64,000 nucleotides of DNA from Archivesica marissinica (lineage: Eukaryota > Mollusca > Bivalvia > Venerida > Vesicomyidae): assembly GCA_014843695.1 (NCBI GenBank), contig CM026404.1, positions 87,683,917 to 87,747,916 of the forward strand. The letters are read 5' to 3'. The position numbers and the translations under genes were made by a program. Each line of letters starts with the position of its first letter. The first letter of the stretch is position 1. The notes beneath the pieces are model-generated. The model had not been told where the DNA came from, did not search any database, and worked only from the letters and a program-made list of their open reading frames with translations. Positions 35,450-46,735 of this stretch are shown one piece after another.

Positions 35450-38400
35450 TGTAATGTCTTTCATCGGATACTTATAATGTCTGTCATCGGATACTTATAA
35501 TGTCTGTCATCGGATACTTATAATGTCTGTCATCGGATACTTATAATGTCTGTCATCGGATACTTATAATGTCTTTCATCGGATACTTATAATGTCTTTC
35601 ATCGGATACTTATAATGTCTTTCATCGGATACTTATAATGTCTTTCATCGGATACTTATGATGTCTTTCATCGGATACTTATAATGTCTGTCATCGGATA
35701 CTTATAATGTCTGTCATCGGATACTTATGATGTCTTTCATCGGATACTTATGATGTCTTTCATCGGATACTTATAATGTCTTTCATCGGATACTTATGAT
35801 GTCTTTCATCGGATACTTATAATGTCTTTCATCGGATACTTATAATGTCTGTCATCGGATACTTATAATGTCTTTCATCGGATACTTATAATGTCTTTCA
35901 TCGGATACTTATAATGTCTGTCATCGGATACTTATAATGTCTTTCATCGGATACTTATAATGTCTGTCATCGGATACTTATAATGTCTGTCATCGGATAC
36001 TTATAATGTCTGTCATCGGATACTTATAATGTCTTTCATCGGATACTTATAATGTCTTTCATCGGATACTTATAATGTCTTTCATCGGATACTTATAATG
36101 TCTTTCATCGGATACTTATAATGTCTTTCATCGGATACTTATAATGTCTGTCATCGGATACTTATAATGTCTGTCATCGGATACTTATAATGTCTGTCAT
36201 CGGATACTTATAATGTCTGTCATCGGATACTTATAATGTCTGTCATCGGATACTTATAATGTCTGTCATCGGATACTTATAATGTCTGTCATCGGATACT
36301 TATAATGTCTGTCATCGGATACTTATAATGTCTTTCATCGGATACTTATAATGTCTTTCATCGGATACTTATAATGTCTTTCATCGGATACTTATAATGT
36401 CTTTCATCGGATACTTATAATGTCTTTCATCGGATACTTATAATGTCTGTCATCGGATACTTATAATGTCTTTCATCGGATACTTATAATGTCTTTCATC
36501 GGATACTTATAATGTCTTTCATCGGATACTTATAATGTCTGTCATCGGATACTTATAATGTCTGTCATCGGATACTTATAATGTCTTTCATCGGATACTT
36601 ATAATGTCTTTCATCGGATACTTATAATGTCTGTCATCGGATACTTATAATGTCTTTCATCGGATACTTATAATGTCTTTCATCGAACAAACTTTCATCG
36701 ATACTTATAATGTCTTTCATCGGATACTATAATGTCTGTCATCGGATACTTATAATGTCTTTCATCGGATACTTATAATGTCTTTCATCGGATACTTATA
36801 ATGTCTTCATCGGATACTTATAATGTCTTTCATCGGATACTTATAATGTCTGTCATCGGATACTTATAATGTCTGTCATCGGATACTTATAATGTCTGTC
36901 ATCGGATACTTATAATGTCTGTCATCGGATACTTATAATGTCTTCATCGGATACTTATAATGTCTGTCATCGGATACTTATAATGTCTTTCATCGGATAC
37001 TTATAATGTCTTTCATCGGATACTTATAATGTCTGTCATCGGATACTTATAATGTCTTTCATCGGATACTTATAATGTCTTTCATCGGATACTTATAATG
37101 TCTTTCATCGGATACTTATAATGTCTGTCATCGGATACTTATAATGTCTTTCATCGGATACTTATAATGTCTGTCATCGGATACTTATAATGTCTTTCAT
37201 CGGATACTTATAATGTCTGTCATCGGATACTTATAATGTCTGTCATCGGATACTTATAATGTCTTTCATCGGATACTTATAATGTCTTTCATCGGATACT
37301 TATAATGTCTTTCATCGGATACTTATAATGTCTTTCATCGGATACTTATACTGTCTTTCATCGGATACTTATAATGTCTGTCATCGGATACTTATAATGT
37401 CTTCATCGGATACTTATAATGTCTGTCATCGGATACTTATAATGTCTTCATCGGATACTTATAATGTCTTCATCGATACTTATAATGTCTGTCATCGGAT
37501 ACTTATAATGTCTGTCATCGGATACTTATAATGTCTGTCATCGGATACTTATAATGTCTGTCATCGGATACTTATAATGTCTTTCATCGGATACTTATAA
37601 TGTCTTTCATCGGATACTTATAATGTCTGTCATCGGATACTTATAATGTCTTTCATCGGATACTTATAATGTCTTTCATCGGATACTTATAATGTCTTTC
37701 ATCGGATACTTATAATGTCTTTCATCGGATACTTATAATGTCTTTCATCGGATACTTATAATGTCTTTCATCGGATACTTATAATGTCTTTCATCGGATA
37801 CTTATAATGTCTTTCATCGGATACTTATAATGTCTTTCATCGGATACTTATAATGTCTGTCATCGGATACTTATAATGTCTTTCATCGGATACTTATAAT
37901 GTCTTTCATCGGATACTTATAATGTCTTTCATCGGATACTTATAATGTCTTTCATCGGATACTTATAATGTCTTTCATCGGATACTTATAATGTCTGTCA
38001 TCGGATACTTATAATGTCTTTCATCGGATACTTATAATGTCTTTCATCGGATACTTATAATGTCTTTCATCGGATACTTATAATGTCTGTCATCGGATAC
38101 TTATAATGTCTGTCATCGGATACTTATAATGTCTGTCATCGGATACTTATAATGTCTGTCATCGGATACTTATAATGTCTGTCATCGGATACTTATAATG
38201 TCTGTCATCGGATACTTATAATGTCTGTCATCGGATACTTATAATGTCTTTCATCGGATACTTATAATGTCTTTCATCGGATACTTATAATGTCTGTCAT
38301 CGGATACTTATAATGTCTTTCATCGGATACTTATAATGTCTTTCATCGGATACTTATAATGTCTTTCATCGGATACTTATAATGTCTGTCATCGGATACT

Positions 38401-38517
38401 TATAATGTCTTTCATCGGATACTTATAATGTCTGTCATCGGATACTTATAATGTCTTTCATCGGATACTTATAATGTCTGTCATCGGATACTTATAATGT
38501 CTTTCATCGGATACTTA
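35450..38517. repeat. Tandem array, 23-bp unit
   Basis: About 133 copies of tcatcggatacttataatgt ctg. Nearly all variation is binary, tctttcatcgg versus tctgtcatcgg, with rare tatgatg and 1-bp deletions (tcttcatcgg), plus one disrupted unit at 36685-36700. The array ends inside a SINE A fragment. Confidence 0.97.
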
Positions 38518-38528
38518 GTCTATATGTT

Positions 38529-38635
38529 GTCTCTCCCTCGTGGCGATGGATTTCATCAGGAATGAGGTCTCGAGAGTGATTAGTATAAGTTGTAAGTACT
38601 TGTTTCGCAATCGAGCTAAATAAATTTGTATACAC
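38529..38635 (+). mobile_element. SINE family A, copy 6 (3' half only)
   Basis: Starts gtctctccctcgtggcgatgg at the array edge and continues through the body to the tail aaataaatttgtatacac. The tRNA head and upstream body are missing, lost at the array boundary. Confidence 0.88.
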
Positions 38636-38838
38636 ATATGTTTACCATGGACATGCATTTATATAAGCTTTGTATTAAGCTTGTTTTCAGATCCTATTTG
38701 TCTTACAATTAATGTATGATAGTTGTATATATATATATGTAACAGAAAAAATAAATACTGTTTAAACTACATATAATCTGCACTCGTCAGATAATTTTAT
38801 AATATTGGGCAAATAATTTTATTATTATTAAATACAAA

Positions 38839-39085
38839 TGTTTATTTAAGTTTATTTAACATCGCTACCGGTTGCACATTTGAGCGAGTTTACCTAACAA
38901 CACCTTTCCTAGGCAGGCTCCAGCGGTTAACCAGAACTTGGGGCACCAATCTCCGTAAGACACTGCCAACTTTTTCATATAAATGAGACACGGCCTGAGC
39001 GGGGCTCCAACCCGTGACCATCAGTGATGATAGGTTACAATGGTGTACAAGTCAGCGACCGTAACCACTCGACGACGGAGGCGGA
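38839..39085 (-). mobile_element. SINE family D, copy 2 (full-length)
   Basis: Reverse copy with the complete tail (tttatttaacatcgctaccg gttgc), the body (aggcaggctccagcggttaa cc) and the head (aagtcagcgaccgtaaccac tcgacgacgg). Confidence 0.9.
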
Positions 39086-39499
39086 CCAAAATAACTTTTC
39101 GGGAATACATTTAATTATATACCAATAGAATATTGGACAAATAACTAATCATCAGCAGTCTGTAGATTTGTTTTCATTTCAGATTACGTTCGAATATAGC
39201 CACTAAAAGAAAGAGACGCCGCTGCTTGTGATGCAGTGCAGCAATATATTGTTAATAGATCGATAAGTGATCAAAGTGAACATACTGGGAAAAGCATAGG
39301 TTTGTTGCCTCATAAATTGAAGCCAAAACAGTTGCATGCGATTTGGCTTGTGTTTTCTATGACAAAATACGACCCGTAAACACATTGTATTACATAGGAT
39401 CTAAAGAGTGAAATTCTATTTTGGAAATAGTTAGACTGTTGGGGTTTCGTTTGAAAACGATATAGTGACGGGCTATTGTCATGACCCAACAGTCGGACT
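39086..39499 (+). promoter_or_regulatory. Upstream region of the globin-like exon
   Basis: Unique-looking sequence immediately 5' of the globin start codon, presumably promoter and 5' UTR; no clear TATA box or initiator. A 10-bp inverted repeat, gactgttggg (39434-39443) and cccaacagtc (39485-39494), ends 5 bp before the ATG and could fold in the 5' leader. Confidence 0.4.
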
Positions 39500-39690
39500 A
39501 TGGGCTGCATTCAATCAACAAAACGAGGTTTAACTTCCGAAGAGAGAAAACAGAACTCAAACAGCATTGTGAACAAGCCAGTGAAATCAAATAGACCCGA
39601 ACTGACGGACGAACAAAAGGAGATTGTGAAGGAGACATGGAATGTAATAAAGTTGGATATAGCAAGGATAGGAGTCGTGCTGTTCATGCG
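39500..39690 (+). CDS. First coding exon of a membrane-anchored globin (globin X / neuroglobin type)
   Basis: Encodes 63 residues plus two bases of an Arg codon. It begins MGCIQS: Gly2 for N-myristoylation and Cys3 for palmitoylation, as known for animal globin X. After a polar linker (7-34), residues 35-64 match globin helices A and B (LTDEQKEIVKETWNVIKLD, then ARIGVVLFMR), with the conserved helix-A Trp47, Gly58 and Phe62. The exon ends CG|GTGAGT, splitting the Arg codon after base 2; this is the ancient B12.2 globin intron position. The start has a strong context (A at -3, G at +4). The haem-ligand exons (CD, E7, F8) are not found in the window. Globin X proteins are thought to act in redox or nitrite chemistry at membranes; for this protein that is inference. 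Confidence 0.8.
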
Positions 39691-39699
39691 GTGAGTTAA
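39691..39699 (+). promoter_or_regulatory. 5' splice donor GTGAGTTAA
   Basis: Near-consensus donor (ATGCG|GTGAGT) at a phase-2 junction. The same junction text recurs in the tandem array downstream (GAG|GTGAATTC, GAG|GTGAGTTC), creating potential decoy donors. Confidence 0.75.
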
Positions 39700-39768
39700 T
39701 CTATGTCGTAGTTTGATTTGATTCGTCATGCTATATGTTGAGGTGAATTCACCGACGAATATGTAGTT

Positions 39769-40001
39769 AGTTTATACAAATTTATTTCAGCTCGATTGCG
39801 AAACAAGTTATTACAACTTATATTAATCATTCGTGATACCTCATTCCTGATGTAATCCATCGCCACGAGGGCGAGAGAAGAGGCAATGTGGAATTTAAGT
39901 GCCTTGCCTAATGGTACAATAGTAACGGCTACAGCTGGGTGCGAATTCGGGGCATTTCGCACCTGCAACGATCGCGTTACCACTGCGCAATCACGACTTC
40001 A
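39769..40001 (-). mobile_element. SINE family A, copy 7, inside the junction minisatellite
   Basis: Reverse full-length copy (agtttatacaaatttatttc to gcgcaatcacgacttc). Diverged minisatellite units lie on both sides, so it inserted after the first duplications of the junction. Confidence 0.9.
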
Positions 40002-40615
40002 ACGTGCTGTTTCTTTAATAAGTTCATCTATTCTGTAGTTGATTGGAGTCGTGCTGTTTCTGAGGTGAATTCACCGATTCTGTAGTTATAGGAGGCCTTC
40101 TGTTCACGCGAGGAGTTCAACCTACATTGTAGTTGATATAATTATAGGAGACGTGCTGTTCATGAGGTGAGTTCATCTACTCTGTAGTTGATATATAGGA
40201 GTCGAGCTGTTCGTGAGGTGAATTCACGTACTCTGTAGTTGATATATAGGAGTCGAGCTGTTCGTTAGGTGAATTCACGTACTCTGTAGTTGATATATAG
40301 GAGACGAGCTGTTCGTGAGGTGAATTCACGTACTTTGTAGTTGATATATAGGAGACGAGCTGTTCGTGAGGTGAGATCACGTACTCTGTAGTTGATATAT
40401 AGGAGTCGAGCTGTTCATGAGGTGAATTCACGTACTCTGTAGTTGATATATAGGAGTCGAGCTGTTCGTGAGGTGAATTTACGTACTCTGTAGTTGATAT
40501 ATAGGAGACGAGCTGTTCGTGAGGTGAATTCACGTACTCTGTAGTTGATATATAGGAGTCGAGCTGTTCATGAGGTGAATTCACCTACTTTGTAGTTGAT
40601 ATATAGGAGTCGAGC

Positions 40616-40796
40616 TATTAATCACTCTCGTTGGCGCTGATGAAAGCGTAAATGTGGTTATTCGTGTGGAAGGAAACCGGTGTACCCGGAGAAAACCCAC
40701 CTGTCCGATCTGGCGACCACCGTACCATCTCACATACTTCCCGGTTCGAGGATCGAACCCGGGTTTTATTGGTGAGAAGCGTTAACCACTGCACTA
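40616..40796 (-). mobile_element. SINE family B, copy 5
   Basis: The body (ggaaaccggtgtacccggag) and head (ggatcgaacccgggttttat, gttaaccactgcac) are present. The 3' tail beyond tattaatcactctc is replaced by the last minisatellite unit. Confidence 0.87.
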
Positions 40797-40810
40797 ACCA
40801 ATGTGTTTGT

Positions 40811-41043
40811 GGAAGTCGTGATAGCGCAGTGGATGCGCGTTCGCTTCAGGTGCGAAAGGTCCGGAGTTCGAGCCCCGCTGGAGCCGTTACGATTGTGCCC
40901 TTAGGCAAGGCATTTAAATTCCACGTTGCCTCTTCTCCCTCCCTCGTGGCGATGGATTCCACCAGGAATGAGGTCTCGAGAGTGATTAATATAAGTTGTA
41001 AGAACTTGTTTCGCAATCGAGCTAAAATAAATGTGTATAAACT
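40811..41043 (+). mobile_element. SINE family A, copy 8 (full-length)
   Basis: An intact head (ggaagtcgtgatagcgcagtgg, anticodon arm TTCGC-TTCAGGT-GCGAA, B-box region ggagttcgagcccc), body and tail. The direct flanks actaaccaatgtg are at 40793-40805 and 41041-41053. It inserted at the head end of a SINE B. Confidence 0.93.
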
Positions 41044-41185
41044 AACCAATGTGCTAATGGGACAGCTGGATATTTGGTAATGCATTACTATCATATAGTG
41101 TTCATTCGGTTACCCGTATCATACATAGACACTTTTAGAGCACGTGTATACAATTATTTATACTTTATTTCACCACCATAGCGCT

Positions 41186-42327
41186 ATTTCGAGTATACAA
41201 CAGATTGGTATCAGTACTATTTCGAGTATACAACAGATTGGTATCAGTACTATTTCGAGTATACAACATATTGGTATCAGTACTATTTCGAGTATACAAC
41301 ATATTGGTATCAGTACTATTTCGAGTATACAACATATTGGTATCAGTACTATTTCGAGTATACAACATATTGGTATCAGTACTATTTCGAGTATACAACA
41401 GATTGGTATCAGTACTATTTCGAGTATACAACAGATTGGTATCAGTACTATTTCGAGTATACAACATATTGGTATCAGTACTATTTCGAGTATACAACAG
41501 ATTGGTATCAGTACTATTTCGAGTATACAACAGATTGGTATCAGTACTATTTCGAGTATACAACATATTGGTATCAGTACTATTTCGAGTATACAACAGA
41601 TTGGTATCAGTACTATTTCGAGTATACAACAGATTGGTATCAGTACTATTTCGAGTATACAACAGATTGGTATCAGTACTATTTCGAGTATACAACAGAT
41701 TGGTATCAGTACTATTTCGAGTATACAACAGATTGGTATCAGTACTATTTCGAGTATACAACAGATTGGTATCAGTACTATTTCGAGTATACAACAGATT
41801 GGTATCAGTACTATTTCGAGTATACAACAGATTGGTATCAGTACTATTTCGAGTATACAACAGATTGGTATCAGTACTATTTCGAGTATACAACAGATTG
41901 GTATCAGTACTATTTCGAGTATACAACAGATTGGTATCAGTACTATTTCGAGTATACAACAGATTGGTATCAGTACTATTTCGAGTATACAACAGATTGG
42001 TATCAGTACTATTTCGAGTATACAACAGATTGGTATCAGTACTATTTCGAGTATACAACAGATTGGTATCAGTACTATTTCGAGTATACAACAGATTGGT
42101 ATCAGTACTATTTCGAGTATACAACAGATTGGTATCAGTACTATTTCGAGTATACAACATATTGGTATCAGTACTATTTCGAGTATACAACATATTGGTA
42201 TCAGTACTATTTCGAGTATACAACATATTGGTATCAGTACTATTTCGAGTATACAACATATTGGTATCAGTACTATTTCGAGTATCAGTACTATTTCGAG
42301 TATACAACATATTGGTATCAGTACTTT
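41186..42327. repeat. Tandem array, 33-bp unit
   Basis: About 34 copies of ttggtatcagtactatttcg agtatacaacaga. The only common variant is cagattgg versus catattgg, clustered at the two ends of the array. A 33-bp unit without stops in five of six frames yields spurious 380-400-codon frames on both strands. Confidence 0.97.
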
Positions 42328-42408
42328 TTCAGAAGACGAATAAGACGAAGAAAGAAGGGAGCAAGTACAAAGTTATTGAAATATAAAATCACATACATTT
42401 TTTAATAT

Positions 42409-42942
42409 TTAAAGCGACACTACACCAGAGACACGCACATTTATACATAATGTAATTTCCTATTATATGGTATACTTTTTTCCCAAATATTTGCCTCAAC
42501 AATTAAGTATTCCAACGAATAAACAAGCGTCGTATACGCGGTTTGTTGACATAACAAAATAATGTAAACAGGGTCGACATATATGCGTAATACTACCTGT
42601 GCATTCCGAATAACGAGATTTATGGTACATATTTACCGTTATATCTCACATGTGTGCCTATGCATATGTATATGTAGACTAATCTTACTTAAATTTATTA
42701 TCTCTAAGCGACAGTATCAAGCGATTAGTATTGACTACAATGACAAATAAATGTTAACCCAGAAGCTTGGATGAGCGTTATATGAAATACTACATTCACT
42801 TTTGAAAGTGTGTAGACCACAAATACACTGTTTATTGATTCAATAGTTGTGTTCGAATGTATTCGGAAGAATTTGTAGTAGCAATGTATTTATACGTGAA
42901 CAATGCATTGTTTTGGCTTTTTGCGATGTAATGTCACTTTAA
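42409..42942. mobile_element. TTAA-flanked MITE family, copy 2
   Basis: TTAA at both ends, with inverted termini agcgacactacacc and gatgtaatgtcact. The interior is colinear with copy 1 (gtcgtatacgcggtttgttg, gtgtgcctatgcatatgtat). Confidence 0.88.
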
Positions 42943-43140
42943 TATTTGACTTCCACGTGTATCTATGTTTGTTTGTACAGTTTATGCTGCCGTTGTCTGG
43001 AGCTCATGATATTTCACACACCTTCCCTGGCATAAATATAATATTGAAACACCCATTCAGATATTTATTTGTAATAAAACAGTGAAGTGAATGTGTCGGA
43101 ATAGATTCCATAATTATGTCTGTTCGCATTTATACATTAA

Positions 43141-45318
43141 AGCAACTTATCAGAACATGATGTTATTGCACGCAGAGCGGTATTGTACACGCGTCAGCAA
43201 CTTATCAGAACTTGGTGTTATTGCACGCAGAGCGGTATTGTACACGCGTCAGCAACTTATCAGAACTTGGTGTTATTGCACGCAGAGCGGTATTGTACAC
43301 GCGTCAGCAACTTATCAGAACTTGGTGTTATTGCACGCAGAGCGGTATTGTACACGCGTCAGCAACTTATCAGAGCTTGGTGTTATTGCACGCAGAGCGG
43401 TATTGTACACGCGTCAGCAACTTATCAGAGCTTGGTGTTATTGCACGCAGAGCGGTATTGTACACGCGTCAGCAACTTATCAGAGCTTGGTGTTATTGCA
43501 CGCAGAGTGGTATTGTACACGCGTCAGCAACTTATCAGAGCTTGGTGTTATTGCACGCAGAGCGGTATTGTACACGCGTCAGCAACTTATCAGAGCTTAG
43601 TGTTATTGCATGCAGAGCGGTATTGTACACGCGTCAGCAACTTATCAGAGCTTGGTGTTATTGCATGCAGAGCGGTATTGTACACTCGTCAGCAACTTAT
43701 CAGAGCTTGGTGTTATTGCACACAGAGCGGTATTGTACACTCGTCAGCAACTTATCAGAGCTTGGTGTTATTGCACACAGAGCGGTATTGTACACGCGTC
43801 AGCAACGTATCAGAGTTTGGTGTTATTGCACGCAGAGCGGTATTGTACACGCGTCAGCAACGTATCAGAGTTTGGTGTTATTGCACGCAGAGCGGTATTG
43901 TACACGCGTCAGCAGCTTATCAGAACTTGGTGTTATTGCACGCAGAGCGGTATTGTACACGCGGCAGCAGCTTATCAGAGTTTGGTGTTATTGAACGCAG
44001 AGCGGTATTGTACACGCGTCAGCAACTTATCAGAACTTGGTGTTATTGCATGCAGAGCGAGCGGTATTGTACACGCGTCAGCAACTTATCAGAGCTTAGT
44101 GTTATTGCATGCAGAGCGGTATTGTACACGCGTCAGCAACTTATCAGAACTTGGTGTTATTGCATGCAGAGCGAGCGGTATTGTACACGCGTCAGCAACT
44201 TATCAGAGCTTAGTGTTATTGCACGCATAGTTGTATTGTACACGCGTCAGCAACTTATCAGAACTTGGTGTTATTGCATGCAGAGCGAGCGGTATTGTAC
44301 ACGCGACAGCAGCTTATCAGAGCTTGGTGTTATTGCACGCAGAGTGAGTGGTATTGTACACGCGACAGCAACTTATCAGAGTTTAGTGTTATTGCACGCA
44401 GAGCAGTATTGTACACGTGTCAGCAGCTTATCAGAGCTTAGTGTTATTGCACGCAGAGCGGTATTGTACACGCGTAAGCAGCTTATCAGAGCTTGATGTT
44501 ATTGCACGCAGAGCGGTATTGTACACACTTATCAGAGCTTGGTGTTATTGCACGCAGAGTGAGTGGTATTGTACACGCGACAGCAACTTATCAGAGTTTA
44601 GTGTTATTGCACGCAGAGCAGTATTGTACACGTGTCAGCAGCTTATCAGAGCTTAGTGTTATTGCACGCAGAGCGGTATTGTACACGCGTAAGCAGCTTA
44701 TCAGAGCTTGATGTTATTGCACGCAGAGCGGTATTGTACACACTTATCAGAGCTTGGTGTTATTGCACGCAGAGCGGTATTGTACACGCGACAGTAGCTT
44801 ATCAGAGCTTGATGTTATTGAATGCAGAGCGGTATTGTACACGCGACAGCAGCTTATCAGAGCTTGGTGTTATTGCACGCAGAGTGGTATTGTACACGCG
44901 TCAGCAGCTTATCAGAGCTTGATGTTATTGCACGTAGAACGGTATTGTACACGCGTCAGCAGCTTATCAGAGCTTGGTGCTATTGCACGCAGAGTGGTAA
45001 TGTACACGCGTCAGCAGCTTATCAGAGCTTGGTGTTATTGCACGCAGAGCGGTATTGTACATGCGTCAGCAACTTATCAGAGTGTGGTGTTATTGCACGT
45101 AGAGCGGTATTGTACAAGCGTCAGCAACTTATCAGAGCTTGGTGTTATTGCACGCAGAGCGGTATTGTACACGCGTCAGCAACTTATAAGAGCTTGGTGT
45201 TATTGCACGCAGAGCGGTATTGTACACGCGTCAGCAACTTATAAGAGCTTGGTGTTACTGCACGCAGAGCGGTATTGTACACGCATCAGCAACTTATCAG
45301 AGTTTGGTGTTATTGATG
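43141..45318. repeat. Tandem array, 55-bp unit, with a 215-bp higher-order duplication
   Basis: About 40 units of cttatcagagcttggtgtta ttgcacgcagagcggtattg tacacgcgtcagcaa. Within it a four-unit block is repeated: the shortened junction gtacacacttatcag occurs at 44521 and 44736, giving a 215-bp period. The unit lacks stops in all forward frames, so the 437-codon frame at 43183-44496 is an artefact of composition. Confidence 0.96.
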
Positions 45319-45454
45319 TGATTTCAATTATGCCTGTTTCCGGATTGGTTCCGGAGCGCATTAGCTGGCCATTGTTGAATCTAGACGTGGAATGAACATC
45401 AGAAAATGGCGAACCGTTTGTGATCATCTAGTATTGCTATCTCTCTGCAAAAGC

Positions 45455-45604
45455 CTCCCATGACTGAGTTTTTAATGTCGTTGATTTTAGTAAATCACTT
45501 ACCCCTACCCATTACAGACATTACAGGAATCACACGGACGACTTCTTTCATGTGAGAAAGCTATCCAGTTGGTTTTAAGAAGGTCGATGGTTCTATCTGG
45601 GTGC

Positions 45605-45636
<32 letters not shown>

Positions 45637-45690
45637 ACTGTACTACTGATCGAGGCACTCAGGGGTCTTCCTCCACCGAATAACAGCTGA
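45455..45690 (+). mobile_element. SINE family E, copy 4, with internal A28
   Basis: A decayed head (gactgagtttttaatgtcgt tgatttt), then ctttcatgtgagaaagctat ccagttgg, aagaaggtcgatggttctat, a run of 28 A (45606-45633) and the end of the body (aggggtcttcctccaccgaa). In other copies the A-run position reads gcgctagaatact, so the tract grew inside the element. Confidence 0.75.
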
Positions 45691-45750
45691 CAGTCTCCAA
45701 CTGATCTAAGCTGTTCGTCCGACTTTAAATATTAAATAGAAAACAGTGCA

Positions 45751-45888
45751 CGAGGTCATAACACTTTCCTCAGATCTAAAACTCAAGCTCAAATGATCTG
45801 ATTGGTTGATTCTGAGTATTACTGTCAGCTGAACTAATCAGCCGCTTGAGACTGAGAGTTGAGATTGGAGAACAGTTTGATAACCTCG
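45751..45888. mobile_element. MITE family N, copy 3
   Basis: cgaggtcataacactttcct cagatc at the left and gagattggagaacagtttga taacctcg at the right. The homology with copy 2 extends slightly past the right end (ggcctgatatgca). Confidence 0.8.
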
Positions 45889-46284
45889 GGGCCTGATATG
45901 CAGTGTCTGTGGGTATCATACTAAACATTGAACTCGAAGTCAATTATTTCTAACTTATAGTTATTGCCACAATTGCCTCCTCTCTATGTAAACAATTTTA
46001 GATAAAAACCAATAACAATCGCATTGAATTAAAGACGGAATTCGTGTTTGTAAATCTCGGACATCCGTCTTTACACAAAGGGCGACATATCAGGGTTACT
46101 AATTGGGCAGTGCAGTTGTGTATTACATGTTACAAACATAGCCACTTTTGTAACACAATCAGTATATTTAATATGAGTTAAGTTGGGGGGTCTGTTTTCA
46201 TGTTGAGGCTCCTATTCGGAGAACCTCGTTTATTTCGGTTGTTCATATACATTCATATTAATATTTAGTTGGTAGCGTATTGTT
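45889..46284. other. Unassigned sequence
   Basis: No coding or repeat feature recognised. Confidence 0.4.
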
Positions 46285-46517
46285 AGTTTATACACATTTA
46301 TTTTAGCTCGATTGCGAAACAAGTTCTTACAACTTATATTAATCACTCTCGAGACCTCATTCCTGATGGAATCCGTCGCCACAAGGGAGAGAGAAGAGGC
46401 AACGTGGAATTTAAATGCCTTACCTAGTAGCACAATCGTAACAGCTCCAGTGGGGCTCGAACTCCGGACCTCTCGCACCTGAAGCGATCGCACATCCACT
46501 GCGCTATCACGACGTCC
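46285..46517 (-). mobile_element. SINE family A, copy 9
   Basis: Full-length reverse copy ending gcgctatcacgacgtccac. It lies only about 43 bp before a good-looking splice acceptor (next entry). Confidence 0.92.
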
Positions 46518-46560
46518 ACGTTATAAGCATACTATTTCGCTTGATTTTCTCTATGTGCAG

Positions 46561-46735
46561 TGTGTCCCTTGAGGACGAGTGCATAGAACTATTGCAAATG
46601 TTATTTGATAAACATGCGTGGAACTTTGATAACAAAAAATATAAATACGGTGAAATGGTTAAAATGATAGAAATATGTTTAATGAGTGACCAATCACTTT
46701 TACTTGATATCTTTAAAAAAATGTTCATAGGATAA
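46561..46735 (+). CDS. Putative 3'-terminal exon, function unknown
   Basis: It follows the pyrimidine-rich tract ttgattttctctatgtgcag and starts with one base completing a codon (phase 2), giving VSLEDECIELLQMLFDKHAW and on to IFKKMFIG and a TAA at 46733-46735. The 57-residue stretch is acidic/Lys-rich and predicted mainly helical. The phase fits the globin donor at 39691 (CG+T = Arg), but the text does not resemble globin helices C-E. It could be an exon of an unrelated gene, an alternative 3' end, or chance. No clear AATAAA follows closely. Confidence 0.35.

Larger units (their letters stand above)
39667..40615. repeat. 51-bp minisatellite derived from the globin exon-intron junction
   Basis: Units read ataggagtcgagctgttcat gaggtgaattcacgtactct gtagttgatat. 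They align with exon and intron text at 39667-39716: ataggagtcgtgctgttcat gcg|gtgagttaatctatg and gtagtttgat. About nine regular 51-bp units lie at 40146-40615, with diverged copies between 39726 and 40145 separated by a SINE A insertion. Each unit keeps codons for I-G-V-x-L-F-M-R and a GT donor. The 135-residue minus-strand frame here is not a gene. Confidence 0.88.

Noticed and set aside
35450..38517. CRISPR-like array
   Set aside because: Units are contiguous with no variable spacers. It is a simple minisatellite in a eukaryotic context; the same applies to the other arrays.
39511..39729. Minus-strand frame opposite the globin exon
   Set aside because: Shadow of the globin exon; the plus strand has the globin motif, start context and donor.
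43183..44496. 437-codon and overlapping frames in the 55-bp array
   Set aside because: The unit has no stop in any forward frame and its period is not a multiple of three, so all frames stay open with cyclic sequence; no start, signal or splice context.
45239..45427. Minus-strand frame with FNNGQLMRSGTNPETGIIEIT
   Set aside because: It reads more like protein than its neighbours, but it starts inside the 55-bp array, is short, and I see no splice sites or family.
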